Source: Nostoc sp. CENA543
Lineage (GTDB): Bacteria; Cyanobacteriota; Cyanobacteriia; Cyanobacteriales; Nostocaceae
Assembly (NCBI RefSeq): GCF_002896875.1
Contig: NZ_CP023278.1
Location: forward strand, 5,154,501-5,218,500
Length of the DNA: 64,000 nt
Direction of reading: 5' to 3'
The notes under the pieces were generated by a model. It searched no databases, was not told the DNA's origin, and saw only the letters and a list, made by a program, of their open reading frames with translations. Every line of letters begins with the position of its first letter. Positions within the stretch are counted from its first letter, which is position 1. Position numbers and translations under genes: made by a program. Shown piece after piece: positions 30,257 to 39,049 of this stretch.

Positions 30257-31708
30257 ATGCTACACCAAGTAGATTTTGTTGTCAAACAAACTTTTGTGAC
30301 AAAACCTATGACTTTAAAACAAATTAAGACAAAGAGAAGACGGGGTGTGATTTTATCTCCCAGAGGATTGCAAAGATTAAAAGATGCAATGCTATCTTGG
30401 GAGATATTAGAAAATCATGGCGATCGCATCACACTTGATCAACTATCACAGCAGACAAATCTTTCTGCTAAAACTCTCAGCCGATTATGGTCTGCAAATA
30501 AAGGTGTAGATCAAAAAACCCTGAAATTATGTTTTAATGCTTTCAACTTAGATTTACAAAAAGAAGACTACATCTTTATCCAAGAAGACAATGAAATAGA
30601 GTCTCTGGATTTTCTATCAGATAGTTCGTATCTAGAAACAGAACGTTTATCTACATGGTCATATCCAGATGGCCCAGTCCCGTTAAATTCCACCTTATAT
30701 ATTGAACGTCCACCGGTAGAAGAGTTAATTTACCGTGAAGTCACTCAACCTGGTTGCGTCATTCGGATTCGTTCCCCTAGACAGATGGGGAAAACATCTT
30801 TGGTACTGCGGCTTTTAGATTTTGCCGAAACACAAGGATATCACACAGTTAATTTAAGTTGTTCCCAAATTGATGATCAATGTTTAACCAACTTGAATAA
30901 ATTGTTGCGTTGTCTTTGTCATCAAATTGCGACAAAATTAGGGATTGAACCCAATATTGATAATAAATGGGATGAAGAAGTAGGATATAAACTAGTTTGT
31001 AGCTTTTACTTGCAAAATTATATTCTCAAGCAGATTAACAATCCGATAGTTTTGGTATTGAGTGAAGTTGATCACTTTTTTGCATACCCTCATATAGCTC
31101 AAGAGTTTTTTGCTTTATTACGTTCCTGGTGTGAGGAAGCACGACAAAATCGGCTATGGCAAAATTTGCGTCTAGTCGTGGTTTACTCAACAGAAAAGTA
31201 TGTTTCTCTAGATATTAACCATTCTCCATTTAATATTGGATTGCCGATTCGACTCAATGAATTTACTCATCAACAAGTAGAAGAATTAGCCAGAAGATAT
31301 GGGTTAAAGTGGGGTGTGGGGAAAGAATCTTTACAGTTAATGTCTCTGATTGGTGGTCATCCAGCCCTGATACAGCTAGCCTTGTATTATCTCAGTTCTG
31401 GGACTATGAGTTTAACAGAGTTAATTAAAGATGCGATCGCCAACGGTGGTATATACCGTCATCATTTACAATGCCACTGGATCAAACTACAAGCTAATCC
31501 GCATCTGATCAGAACCTACACAGAACTAGTATCAACGAAACAAGGTGTAGTCCTTGATCCTATGGACACTTACAAACTAGAGAGTTTAGGATTAATTACT
31601 TTTGAAGGCGATCGCGTTTTACCTCGTTGTGAATTATATCGCACCTATTTTGCTAGACAAATATCCACACTGGGTTTACAAAGTTTGTCTTATGTGAATC
31701 TGAGCTAA
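30257..31708 (+). CDS. HTH-AAA-like ATPase protein
   Basis: 483 residues from ATG 30257 (an alternative ATG at 30308 begins MTLKQIKTKRRRG). The N-terminal ~100 residues are a helix-turn-helix-like domain (GVILSPRGLQRL, ITLDQLSQQTNLSAKTLSRLW), of a kind seen in front of cyanobacterial AAA and WD40 proteins. Then follows an AAA_35-type domain with the P-loop SPRQMGKTSL (from residue 173). The Walker B region reads VLVLSEVDHFF, with Ser269 where Asp is expected. After the C-terminal winged-helix-like part the protein ends without an effector domain. The same ATPase type opens the AAA-WD40 protein 640 bp downstream, so the two may be functionally related. Confidence 0.8.
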   Translation: MLHQVDFVVKQTFVTKPMTLKQIKTKRRRGVILSPRGLQRLKDAMLSWEILENHGDRITLDQLSQQTNLSAKTLSRLWSANKGVDQKTLKLCFNAFNLDLQKEDYIFIQEDNEIESLDFLSDSSYLETERLSTWSYPDGPVPLNSTLYIERPPVEELIYREVTQPGCVIRIRSPRQMGKTSLVLRLLDFAETQGYHTVNLSCSQIDDQCLTNLNKLLRCLCHQIATKLGIEPNIDNKWDEEVGYKLVCSFYLQNYILKQINNPIVLVLSEVDHFFAYPHIAQEFFALLRSWCEEARQNRLWQNLRLVVVYSTEKYVSLDINHSPFNIGLPIRLNEFTHQQVEELARRYGLKWGVGKESLQLMSLIGGHPALIQLALYYLSSGTMSLTELIKDAIANGGIYRHHLQCHWIKLQANPHLIRTYTELVSTKQGVVLDPMDTYKLESLGLITFEGDRVLPRCELYRTYFARQISTLGLQSLSYVNLS

Positions 31709-32344
31709 CAATTCAGTGATTTGTCAGTATCAGTCATTTGTACTCATTCATCAAACTTCCTAGTTTCATGATGGATTTTTGGCTACTCTACATTACCCAA
31801 TAAAATCGCACTATAGGAGTTTGAAAGCCTTAGCTTTTTCCTAAAAAATTCTTGTTTCCAAAATACACTCAACATCATAACTTTTACTTTGTTGGGCATA
31901 CAAATTTCTGCTCACAAGGAAATAGGAATTTGATTCTAGTTCCCTCCTTTTTCAAGGGAGGGTAATTCGACGTGTAAGTAATTCTAAATGCTATATATTT
32001 ATTGAAAGTGATACATCAAATTTACCCTTTTTAAAAAAATGGGGATATTGAGGAAAATTAGTTGATTCAATAGCAATTTTTGACAATAAGGTTAGGTAAC
32101 AAAAAGGCTAGATAATGCTAGCAGCTAATCATATAGATAATCTATATAAAACACAACGACAGATAGGACAATTAGAAAAAAAATTGGGTTAAATAATAAC
32201 TAAATAAGACATTTAGAACATTTAAGTAATTTTGCCAAAATGACCAAGCAACGGCAAAAAAAATATTTGATGGTGATATGCTGGGGAGATATTACTTGTT
32301 CTCAAGGGTGAAATTTCTCTCCTATTTAAAATGCCTCAAGTAAC
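31709..32344. other. Non-coding region between the two AAA genes
   Basis: About 640 bp. A small hairpin CCCTCC/GGAGGG (31942-31962, 9-base loop) lies about 230 bp after the HTH-AAA gene. Near 32207-32226 AAGACATTTAGAACATTTAAG repeats with a 9-bp period. No gene seen on either strand. Confidence 0.5.
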
Positions 32345-35300
32345 ATGAAATACCAAGTTGGCGGCAGTCTTCATAGTGATGATCCTAGCTATGTTATTCG
32401 TCAGGCAGATAAAGAACTCTATACCAGCCTCAAAGCTGGTGATTTTTGTTACGTCTTTAATTCCCGCCAAATGGGAAAATCTTCTCTATTACATCGCACT
32501 AGAGAGCTTTTGACCAAAGAAGGATATAGTTGTGTTTACATAGATGTGACGCGCTTAGGTAGTGAAGATACAACTACTGAACAATGGTACAAGGGAATTA
32601 TTATCAGTCTTTTTTATGGCTTTAATTTAGCTGAAAAAGTCAATTTCAAGGAATGGTGGGAAATGCAAACAGGTCTTTCCCCCATTCAAAAACTCAATCA
32701 GTTTTTAGAAGAAATCGTCCTATCTCAGCAACAAAGCCAGCGTATCTTTATCTTCATTGATGAGATTGATAGCTTATTAAGCTTGAGTTTTTCTACAAGT
32801 GATTTTTTTGCTTGGATTCGTCACTGCTATAATCAAAGAGCGCATGATGTCAAATTTCAACGCTTAAGTTTTGCCATCTTTGGGGTAGTGAGTCCATCTG
32901 ATTTAATTACCGATAAACGGCGCACACCTTTTAATATTGGGACAGCAATTCAGTTATACGGTTTCAAAGTAGATGAAGCCACACCTTTACTGCAAGGTTT
33001 AGAACCTGTCATCAGTCAACCGCAGGCAGTATTAGAAAAAATTATTGCCTGGACTGGTGGACAACCTTTTTTAACTCAAAAACTTTGTCAATTAGTTGTC
33101 CAAACTGCTTGGCAAGCACCCCACAAAAAAATTGATTTACCACCAGCGACAGCCGGCTATTGGGTAGAGCAGCTAGTACAAAAGTACATTATCCAGCACT
33201 GGGAAGCCAAAGACGAACCAGAACATTTGCGGACAATTCGCGATCGCCTCCTCTTTGATGAACAACGAGCTGGGAGGTTATTGGGGATTTATCAGCAGAT
33301 ATTACAAGCCGAGATGGGAAGTCTACCTGTAGCCATCAACGACAGTCGAGAACAAACAGAACTATTACTATCTGGTTTAGTAGAAAAACACAATGGCTAT
33401 CTCAAAATCAAAAATCCCATTTATCAGTACGTTTTCGATGCTTTATGGGTAACTAGACAATTAGATAATCTGCGTCCTTACTCACAAATTTTTAATGCTT
33501 GGGTAGCATCAGGTTATAAAGATGAGTCACGGTTATTGCGGGGAAAGGCTCTCAAAGATGCTCAAAACTGGTCACTGGGAAAAAGTCTCAGTGATTTAGA
33601 TTATCGGTTTCTCAGTGCGAGTCAAGAATATGAGCAACTGACAAACCAAACAGCAATGGAAGCAGCACAGGCCAAAGAAGCAGCAGTGAGACTAGCAAAG
33701 GAAAAAAAAACTGCTCAATTCCAAAGATGGCTGCTCATTGGAATGTTGATTAAGTTAGTCACTTCTATCGCTTTGGCTATTGGCATTTATATTTTGTATC
33801 GCCAATCCCAAAAAAGCGAAGTTCAAGCTAAAACTAGCGAAATTCGCGCCTTAATCTCCGCATCCGAAGGGATGTTTGCCTCTAATCGCAGGTTAGATTC
33901 CCTGGTAGCCGCAATCAAAGCCCAAAAAAGACTCGAAAAACTAGAAGCACCCAATGCCAAAATTGAACATCAAGTCAAAGATGTCTTACAACAGGCAGTT
34001 TATGGTGCAGATGAATACAATCGGTTTGCCGGCCACACAGCAGCTGTCATGGCAGTAGATATCAGTCCTGATAGTAGTTTGATCGCTTCAGCCAGTATGG
34101 ATAAAACTATCAGACTTTGGCGGCGTGATGGTACAGCTGTGGCGACTCTCAAAGATCATCAAGGCGCAGTTAGAGCAGTTAAATTTAGTCCTGATGGCCA
34201 GTTTCTCGCCTCAGCCAGTGAAGATGGTACTGTGAAACTCTGGAAGCGGGGAGATACAGACGCACAGTGGCTGGTGACTCGCAGCTTTAAAGGTCACACT
34301 GCTTCCGTTTGGGGAGTCGCCTTTAGTCCCGATGGTCAATTTTTAGTCTCTACTGGTTGGGATCGCACAGTCAGACTGTGGCAGCAAGATGGTAAACTCC
34401 TGAAAACATTTGCAGGCTACAAATGGGGCTTTTGGGGAGTAGCATTTAGTCCCGATGGTAAAACTATTGCAGCCGCCAATCTAGATGGAACGGTAAAACT
34501 TTGGCAACGAGACACCACAGGCTGGCAAAACTCCCAACTCCTGCAAGTTCTCTTAGGTCATCAAGCTTGGGTTCAAGGAGTAGCATTTAGTCCCGACGGT
34601 CAAACCCTAGCTTCCGCCAGCGAAGATAAAACAGTAAAACTGTGGCGACGTAACCGCCAAGATGGTAACTATCGCCTAGATAAAACTCTGCAAGGTCATA
34701 CGGCGGGAATTGTAGGAGTGGCATTTAGTCCCGACGGTCAAACTATTGTTTCTGCTAGTCTCGATAAAACGATGAAGTTGTGGGATATCGACGGTACAGA
34801 ACTCAGGACACTCAGAGGACATAACGCTTCCGTTTGGGGAGTGAGTGTTAGCCGTGATGGTAGGTTTATTGCTTCGGCGGGTGCAGAAAATCTCGTCCGA
34901 CTCTGGCAAAGTCAAAATCCCTTTCAAACCAGTGTAATTGCCCATAGTGCGGGAATGTGGTCAATTGATATTACTGCCGACAGTTCTAGCATTGCGACAG
35001 CCAGCCACGAAAACGTTGCGAAATTTTGGAGTCGTCAAGGCAAATTACTGCAAACATTGACGGAAAAAAGTGTAATTTTCGATATTTCATTTAGTGAAGA
35101 TGGTCAGTTAGTGGCATTGTTTGCAGATGACGCTACAGTGAAAATCCGACGGCGAAATGGTAGTTCTGTTGCTAATTACAAAGACACCAATGGTAAAATC
35201 ACAGATGCCGCTATCAGTCCCAATGGTCAAGCGATCGCGATTGCTAATGTCGAAAAAATCGCTCAAATATGGCAACGTGATCAACCAAAATCGCGCATTC

Positions 35301-35887
35301 TCCAAGGACATCAAGCCGAAGTTTGGCAGGTTGTCTTTAGTCCTGATGGAAAAATGCTAGCTTCAGCCAGTGCTGATGGTACAGCTAAAGTTTGGACAAT
35401 AGAAGGTAAATTACTCGCCACCTTGAGGGGACATTCCGCTAGTGTGTGGAGAGTTGCCTTTAGTCCTGACAGTAAAATGGTAGCCACAGGTAGTGGTGAC
35501 AATACTGTCAAGTTATGGACAGTAGATGGAAAGTTATTGCAAACATTCATCGGTCACACCGCCGCAGTCTGGGGTGTAGGGTTTAGTCCAGATGGTAAAA
35601 TGATAGCCTCTGGGAGTGTGGATGCTACCATCAAACTTTGGCGACTAGATGGTACAGAAATTACCACGCTTCGGGGTCATACCGCCGCCATTCGCAAAAT
35701 TGCCGTCAGCCGTGATGGTACTTTTGTAGCCTCTGGGGGTGATGATAACACCTTAATTATTTGGAATTTGCCTGCTATTCTCAAACTCAATGCCCTAGCT
35801 GATGGTTGCGCTCTGGTAGACGATTATCTGAGAACTAATATAACAGTGGAAGAAGGCGATCGCTCCCTTTGTCAAAACGGCCAGTAG
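32345..35887 (+). CDS. AAA-ATPase/WD40 repeat protein with one membrane segment
   Basis: 1180 residues. An N-terminal AAA_35-type ATPase domain (P-loop NSRQMGKSS at 39-47, Walker [10 protein letters not shown] near 135-145) is followed by a winged-helix-like region to about 390 and a short coiled coil. A hydrophobic helix lies at about 462-486 ([20 protein letters not shown]). Then come 14 WD40 repeats (about 563-1145) of the GHxxxVxxVxFSPDG...ASxDxTVKLW type, enough for two seven-bladed propellers. Repeats 8-10 are the most degenerate. The design is that of a signal-transduction NTPase: repeats sense or bind, the ATPase switches. Such proteins are frequent in Nostoc; the ligand is unknown. 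Confidence 0.9.
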   Translation: MKYQVGGSLHSDDPSYVIRQADKELYTSLKAGDFCYVFNSRQMGKSSLLHRTRELLTKEGYSCVYIDVTRLGSEDTTTEQWYKGIIISLFYGFNLAEKVNFKEWWEMQTGLSPIQKLNQFLEEIVLSQQQSQRIFIFIDEIDSLLSLSFSTSDFFAWIRHCYNQRAHDVKFQRLSFAIFGVVSPSDLITDKRRTPFNIGTAIQLYGFKVDEATPLLQGLEPVISQPQAVLEKIIAWTGGQPFLTQKLCQLVVQTAWQAPHKKIDLPPATAGYWVEQLVQKYIIQHWEAKDEPEHLRTIRDRLLFDEQRAGRLLGIYQQILQAEMGSLPVAINDSREQTELLLSGLVEKHNGYLKIKNPIYQYVFDALWVTRQLDNLRPYSQIFNAWVASGYKDESRLLRGKALKDAQNWSLGKSLSDLDYRFLSASQEYEQLTNQTAMEAAQAKEAAVRLAKEKKTAQFQRWLLIGMLIKLVTSIALAIGIYILYRQSQKSEVQAKTSEIRALISASEGMFASNRRLDSLVAAIKAQKRLEKLEAPNAKIEHQVKDVLQQAVYGADEYNRFAGHTAAVMAVDISPDSSLIASASMDKTIRLWRRDGTAVATLKDHQGAVRAVKFSPDGQFLASASEDGTVKLWKRGDTDAQWLVTRSFKGHTASVWGVAFSPDGQFLVSTGWDRTVRLWQQDGKLLKTFAGYKWGFWGVAFSPDGKTIAAANLDGTVKLWQRDTTGWQNSQLLQVLLGHQAWVQGVAFSPDGQTLASASEDKTVKLWRRNRQDGNYRLDKTLQGHTAGIVGVAFSPDGQTIVSASLDKTMKLWDIDGTELRTLRGHNASVWGVSVSRDGRFIASAGAENLVRLWQSQNPFQTSVIAHSAGMWSIDITADSSSIATASHENVAKFWSRQGKLLQTLTEKSVIFDISFSEDGQLVALFADDATVKIRRRNGSSVANYKDTNGKITDAAISPNGQAIAIANVEKIAQIWQRDQPKSRILQGHQAEVWQVVFSPDGKMLASASADGTAKVWTIEGKLLATLRGHSASVWRVAFSPDSKMVATGSGDNTVKLWTVDGKLLQTFIGHTAAVWGVGFSPDGKMIASGSVDATIKLWRLDGTEITTLRGHTAAIRKIAVSRDGTFVASGGDDNTLIIWNLPAILKLNALADGCALVDDYLRTNITVEEGDRSLCQNGQ

Positions 35888-35894
35888 CTTTATA

Positions 35895-36045
35895 GGCAAG
35901 GGAGCAGGGGGTAGGGAGCAGGGGAGACAAGGTAGACAAGGTAGACAAGGTAGAATTTCTTACCCAGTCCCCAGTCCCTAGTTATTCTTAAATTTTGAAT
36001 TTTGAATTTTGAATTTTGAATTTTGAATTTTGAATTTTGAATTGA
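35895..36045. repeat. ACAAGGTAG and TTTTGAATT tandem repeats
   Basis: Bases 35925-35955 carry three copies of ACAAGGTAG; bases 35992-36040 carry about five and a half copies of the 9-mer TTTTGAATT. They fill the 165 bp between the converging AAA-WD40 and patatin genes. Confidence 0.85.
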
Positions 36046-36052
36046 TAAGTCC

Positions 36053-38044
36053 CTATTCCAACAACAAACTACACAACTCTTCAATCATCTGGCTATTTTG
36101 AGCAATCATCTGGTGAGCTGTAGCTTGTAGCTGACGAACATTTTGTAGTGTGGTGTTATCTATTTCTTCTAATTCCGCATCTAAAAATGTTTGAAATCGG
36201 TAATAACTAGTTTTAGCGTCTGGCTGACTAGGTGCAAACAACCTTTCTAATTGTCCTGCTACCACTTCACTACCACCATCAAACACTATATTTAACAGAG
36301 GTCTACCCCATTGTAATAATCCCCAGTTTTTGACTTCACTATAGGGGTAGGCACTTGTTAATGAACCTGTACCTAAAGAAACTACTAAAATATCTTCTAA
36401 ATTCAGCACTCTATTTTCTAATCGCTTACTACTCATTTGCGCTTCTAAAATAGCCAAATGGGCTGGATTATTCGCAAACACACCCCCATCAACTAAATTA
36501 TAAAAGCCGTTAGTATTGTGAGAAGTTACAATCCGATGGGGAGGAAAATAAGTGGGAGTCGAACTAGTAGCTAAGGCTGCATCTAAAAGCGAAAAACCTC
36601 TAGATAAATTGCGAAATTTCTTAGATTCTATCTGTTGTTTTTCCGGTTTGTTCGTAAAAAATATGGGAATCCGTTGTTCAATATCGTAACTAGTGACGAA
36701 AACTTCTTTGAGATTATTTTCTAGTAGCGCATCACCGAAATACTGTTTTAAAATTTCTTCTCTACTACTAGAAGCATATTTTGGTTGTAGAAATATATCT
36801 TCAATGGGGCCAAGTATTTTCTCAAATAATGGCTCATAAAAGATTTCCACACCATACTCTACAAATAGTTCTAACAAATCCTCCGCCGTATGTGCAGCTA
36901 GGGGTGAGTGATCAGATTCATTGATATTAACTTGAGGTTTAGTGAGTCCTAGTGCTAAAATTCCGCCACTGGAAGTCCCAGAAATTAAATCAAATAAACT
37001 AAATATCGGCTTTTGTGTACGTTTTTCAATTTCTGCGAGCAGGATAGCAGGAATAATACCGCGAATTCCACCCCCATCAATAGCCAGAATTTTATATTTG
37101 GGATGAGTTGTTGTATTCATGGTTGTTGGTGACTCCTGTGGTTGTGGTGTTGATACGGGTTGGCTTTCTGTTTCCTCGGATGTGAAATTGATGAGAGTTT
37201 GGCTGGTTGCGGTTTCTGCGTTAGCTGTTGCTGTGGGTTGTTGTTCTTCTTGTGGCGTTACTAATACAGTCGTTGCGGGAGTGGGAATATCTGCGGGAGA
37301 ACTAATTGCTGTTTCAGTTTGAGGTTCCCTTTCTGGGGATGATGGGACTACAAATGGAATGCTTGCTAAACCCCAAATAGGACTACCGCGCAAAGTTCCA
37401 TGATAGGAGTCTCCTAGATGATTTTTGACAGTTTTCCCTCCGCCTTCATCTAACTTCCAATAAGCTACTAATCCAGCTTCATCGCCAACTATTATTCCGG
37501 CTCGATGGGTTTGAATTTCTGCTTGATTACAGGCATAATTCCAAACACTAATACAAGCTAATTGCCCTGTGAAATATATGCGATTATGTAAAGTCGCACC
37601 CAAAGTAATGGGACTTGTCGCTTTATTTAAAGCTGTCCCTTGAAACGCATCAACATATTCATGATCATCAAGATATACAGTCAACTGACCTTGATTAAAA
37701 ACAATAGCGAAAAAATGCCATTGGTTAATCGTTAATTCTCTATTACCAATTGTTCTGACAAATTTGCTAGCATTTTCATCAATATAGATGTCTAAATTAC
37801 CTGCTTCACTAATACCGAATTCAAAATTATCACTGTATCTGTCTGAAGAACGGGCAAAAAATACATTGCGCGCCCCGTATGTGGTAGCTTTATTTGTAAG
37901 TTTGTGTGGGTTGATCCATCCTGAAATTGTCAAGGCTGAACTTCCCTCAGCAAAAACACCACCAAGGTCATTTCTACCAAAATCTATATAATCATCTTGA
38001 CCATCAAATGTCAGAACTGATTGCTCAACTCCTTGATTTGTCAC
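36053..38044 (-). CDS. LamG-patatin-like phospholipase fusion
   Basis: 663 residues. Residues about 8-215 form a LamG/concanavalin-like domain (VLTFDGQDDYIDFGR, ALTISGWINP, GLVAYWKLDEGGG). A Thr/Pro/Gln/Glu-rich linker runs from 225 to 310, and a patatin domain from about 316 to 600: oxyanion loop DGGGIRG, nucleophile elbow GTSSGG, and the catalytic Asp in VDGGVFANNPA. Patatins hydrolyse membrane lipids with a Ser-Asp dyad. No signal peptide or membrane segment is seen, so the enzyme should be cytoplasmic unless exported otherwise. The LamG part may bind carbohydrate or position the enzyme. The gene converges on the AAA-WD40 gene. Confidence 0.9.
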   Translation of the reverse strand: MTNQGVEQSVLTFDGQDDYIDFGRNDLGGVFAEGSSALTISGWINPHKLTNKATTYGARNVFFARSSDRYSDNFEFGISEAGNLDIYIDENASKFVRTIGNRELTINQWHFFAIVFNQGQLTVYLDDHEYVDAFQGTALNKATSPITLGATLHNRIYFTGQLACISVWNYACNQAEIQTHRAGIIVGDEAGLVAYWKLDEGGGKTVKNHLGDSYHGTLRGSPIWGLASIPFVVPSSPEREPQTETAISSPADIPTPATTVLVTPQEEQQPTATANAETATSQTLINFTSEETESQPVSTPQPQESPTTMNTTTHPKYKILAIDGGGIRGIIPAILLAEIEKRTQKPIFSLFDLISGTSSGGILALGLTKPQVNINESDHSPLAAHTAEDLLELFVEYGVEIFYEPLFEKILGPIEDIFLQPKYASSSREEILKQYFGDALLENNLKEVFVTSYDIEQRIPIFFTNKPEKQQIESKKFRNLSRGFSLLDAALATSSTPTYFPPHRIVTSHNTNGFYNLVDGGVFANNPAHLAILEAQMSSKRLENRVLNLEDILVVSLGTGSLTSAYPYSEVKNWGLLQWGRPLLNIVFDGGSEVVAGQLERLFAPSQPDAKTSYYRFQTFLDAELEEIDNTTLQNVRQLQATAHQMIAQNSQMIEELCSLLLE

Positions 38045-38275
38045 GATTTTTTAATCTCCAATTATTTAAGTGCAAGCACGGGAAGTATTAAATATTCGTC
38101 AATTGGTTAAATTTTACACCTTAATTTAAAAATAAATCCAATATAATTACAAGGATTCTATTAAATATTATCTGTTAGATAAGTTAATCAAAAAGGCTTA
38201 ACGAAGTGACAAGACAGTTAAGCTATTTAAAGATAGATAAGAAGAAATTTAAACTGAATATAAGACAGTTAAGAC
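38045..38275. other. AT-rich upstream region of the patatin gene
   Basis: About 230 bp, very AT-rich. Contains AAGACAGTTAAG twice (38201-38222 region and 38262-38273) and ends at an inverted-repeat element. No gene is seen; the patatin promoter should lie here. Confidence 0.4.
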
Positions 38276-38454
38276 ATTTATAGGAATCTGGTTTTATTCC
38301 TAGTGGCGTGGCAAGGCTAAAATCGTGCATTAAATTTGATAAAAACGCAGATAAACGCGGATAAACGCAGATAAAATCGATTTTTTAATGCAGCATTTAA
38401 GGCTTGCCACGCTACTAAGTGTCTATTCAGAAATTAAGTAGGAATCCTATAAAT
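38276..38454. mobile_element. MITE-like inverted-repeat element
   Basis: Arms TAGTGGCGTGGCAAG... (38301-38332) and ...CTTGCCACGCTACTA (38386-38417) are 32-bp imperfect inverted repeats. Outer ends ATTTATAGGAATC (38276) and GAATCCTATAAAT (to 38454) extend the symmetry. The loop holds three tandem copies of GCAGATAAAC/GCGGATAAAC. No coding capacity; it may be a folded non-autonomous element or a composite of repeats. Confidence 0.55.
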
Positions 38455-38461
38455 TTAGTTC

Positions 38462-38535
38462 GTAGTAAGGACTTTAGTCCTGTTTTGTTCGCGGAGCGTC
38501 TCGTAGAGATAACTAAAGTTCTCTTTTAATTACTT
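38462..38535. repeat. GTAGTAAGGACTTTAGTCCT repeat
   Basis: Contains the perfect 14-bp palindrome AGGACTTTAGTCCT (38468-38481), followed by GCGGAGCGTCTCGTAGAGA and an inverted ACTAAAGTTC, a pattern I have seen repeated in Nostoc-type genomes. It lies just downstream of the 140-residue gene's stop. Confidence 0.55.
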
Positions 38536-38564
38536 ACCCCGCTATACTTAATTATGGTATTAAC

Positions 38565-38987
38565 TTAACGCCTAGCAGGATTGATTTTAGCACCAATGAT
38601 AGATTCATCTTGATATTTAATGAGAAATTGCGAATTATTGATTCTCATAACATCATAAATTTCTGGTGTAAAAACAGAGTTGATTGAAGCTATTGCATCA
38701 GCAATGGAAATTTTAAAAGCCAGGGGTATTTTAAAATTAAGCACTGATTTTGGCATGGCTTTCACATTTAAGTGTAGTTTCTTGTTAGTGACGTACCACA
38801 CTCCAGTAAATTTGTTACCTGTTATTAGTTCCTGAGCTTTATAGAACAAAGATGTTTGAATCTTAATTTCCTCATAAGTCATATCATCTTTAAATTCAAT
38901 AGTGACTTTTTCTAAAGACGTATTAAAACGCCACTTACCGATGAGTAAAACCTCGATTTCAATATCAGAATGTTTACTACTATCCAT
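38565..38987 (-). CDS. Unknown protein, 140 residues
   Basis: Not recognised. Soluble, with alternating hydrophobic strands (EIEVLLIGKWRFN, KVTIEFKDDMTYEE, TGVWYVTNKKLHLNV) that suggest a beta-barrel or lipocalin-like fold: GKWRF...TGVWYV echoes small lipocalin-like stress proteins, but I would not assign it. It follows the GUN4-domain gene on the same strand after 62 bp and may belong to the same transcription unit. Confidence 0.55.
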   Translation of the reverse strand: MDSSKHSDIEIEVLLIGKWRFNTSLEKVTIEFKDDMTYEEIKIQTSLFYKAQELITGNKFTGVWYVTNKKLHLNVKAMPKSVLNFKIPLAFKISIADAIASINSVFTPEIYDVMRINNSQFLIKYQDESIIGAKINPARR

Positions 38988-39049
38988 TTTAAAAAATTAA
39001 ATAAAGTTAATGTTAGAAGACACAAAATTAACTAAAATTTTCATTTGAT

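Noticed and set aside
30257-35887. Calling the AAA genes a known named defence system
   Set aside because: Domains are common in Nostoc genomes and no nuclease, TIR or protease effector is fused to them.
38565-38987. Lipocalin assignment for the 140-residue protein
   Set aside because: Only a GKW...TGxW echo; no conserved second motif, so left as unknown.
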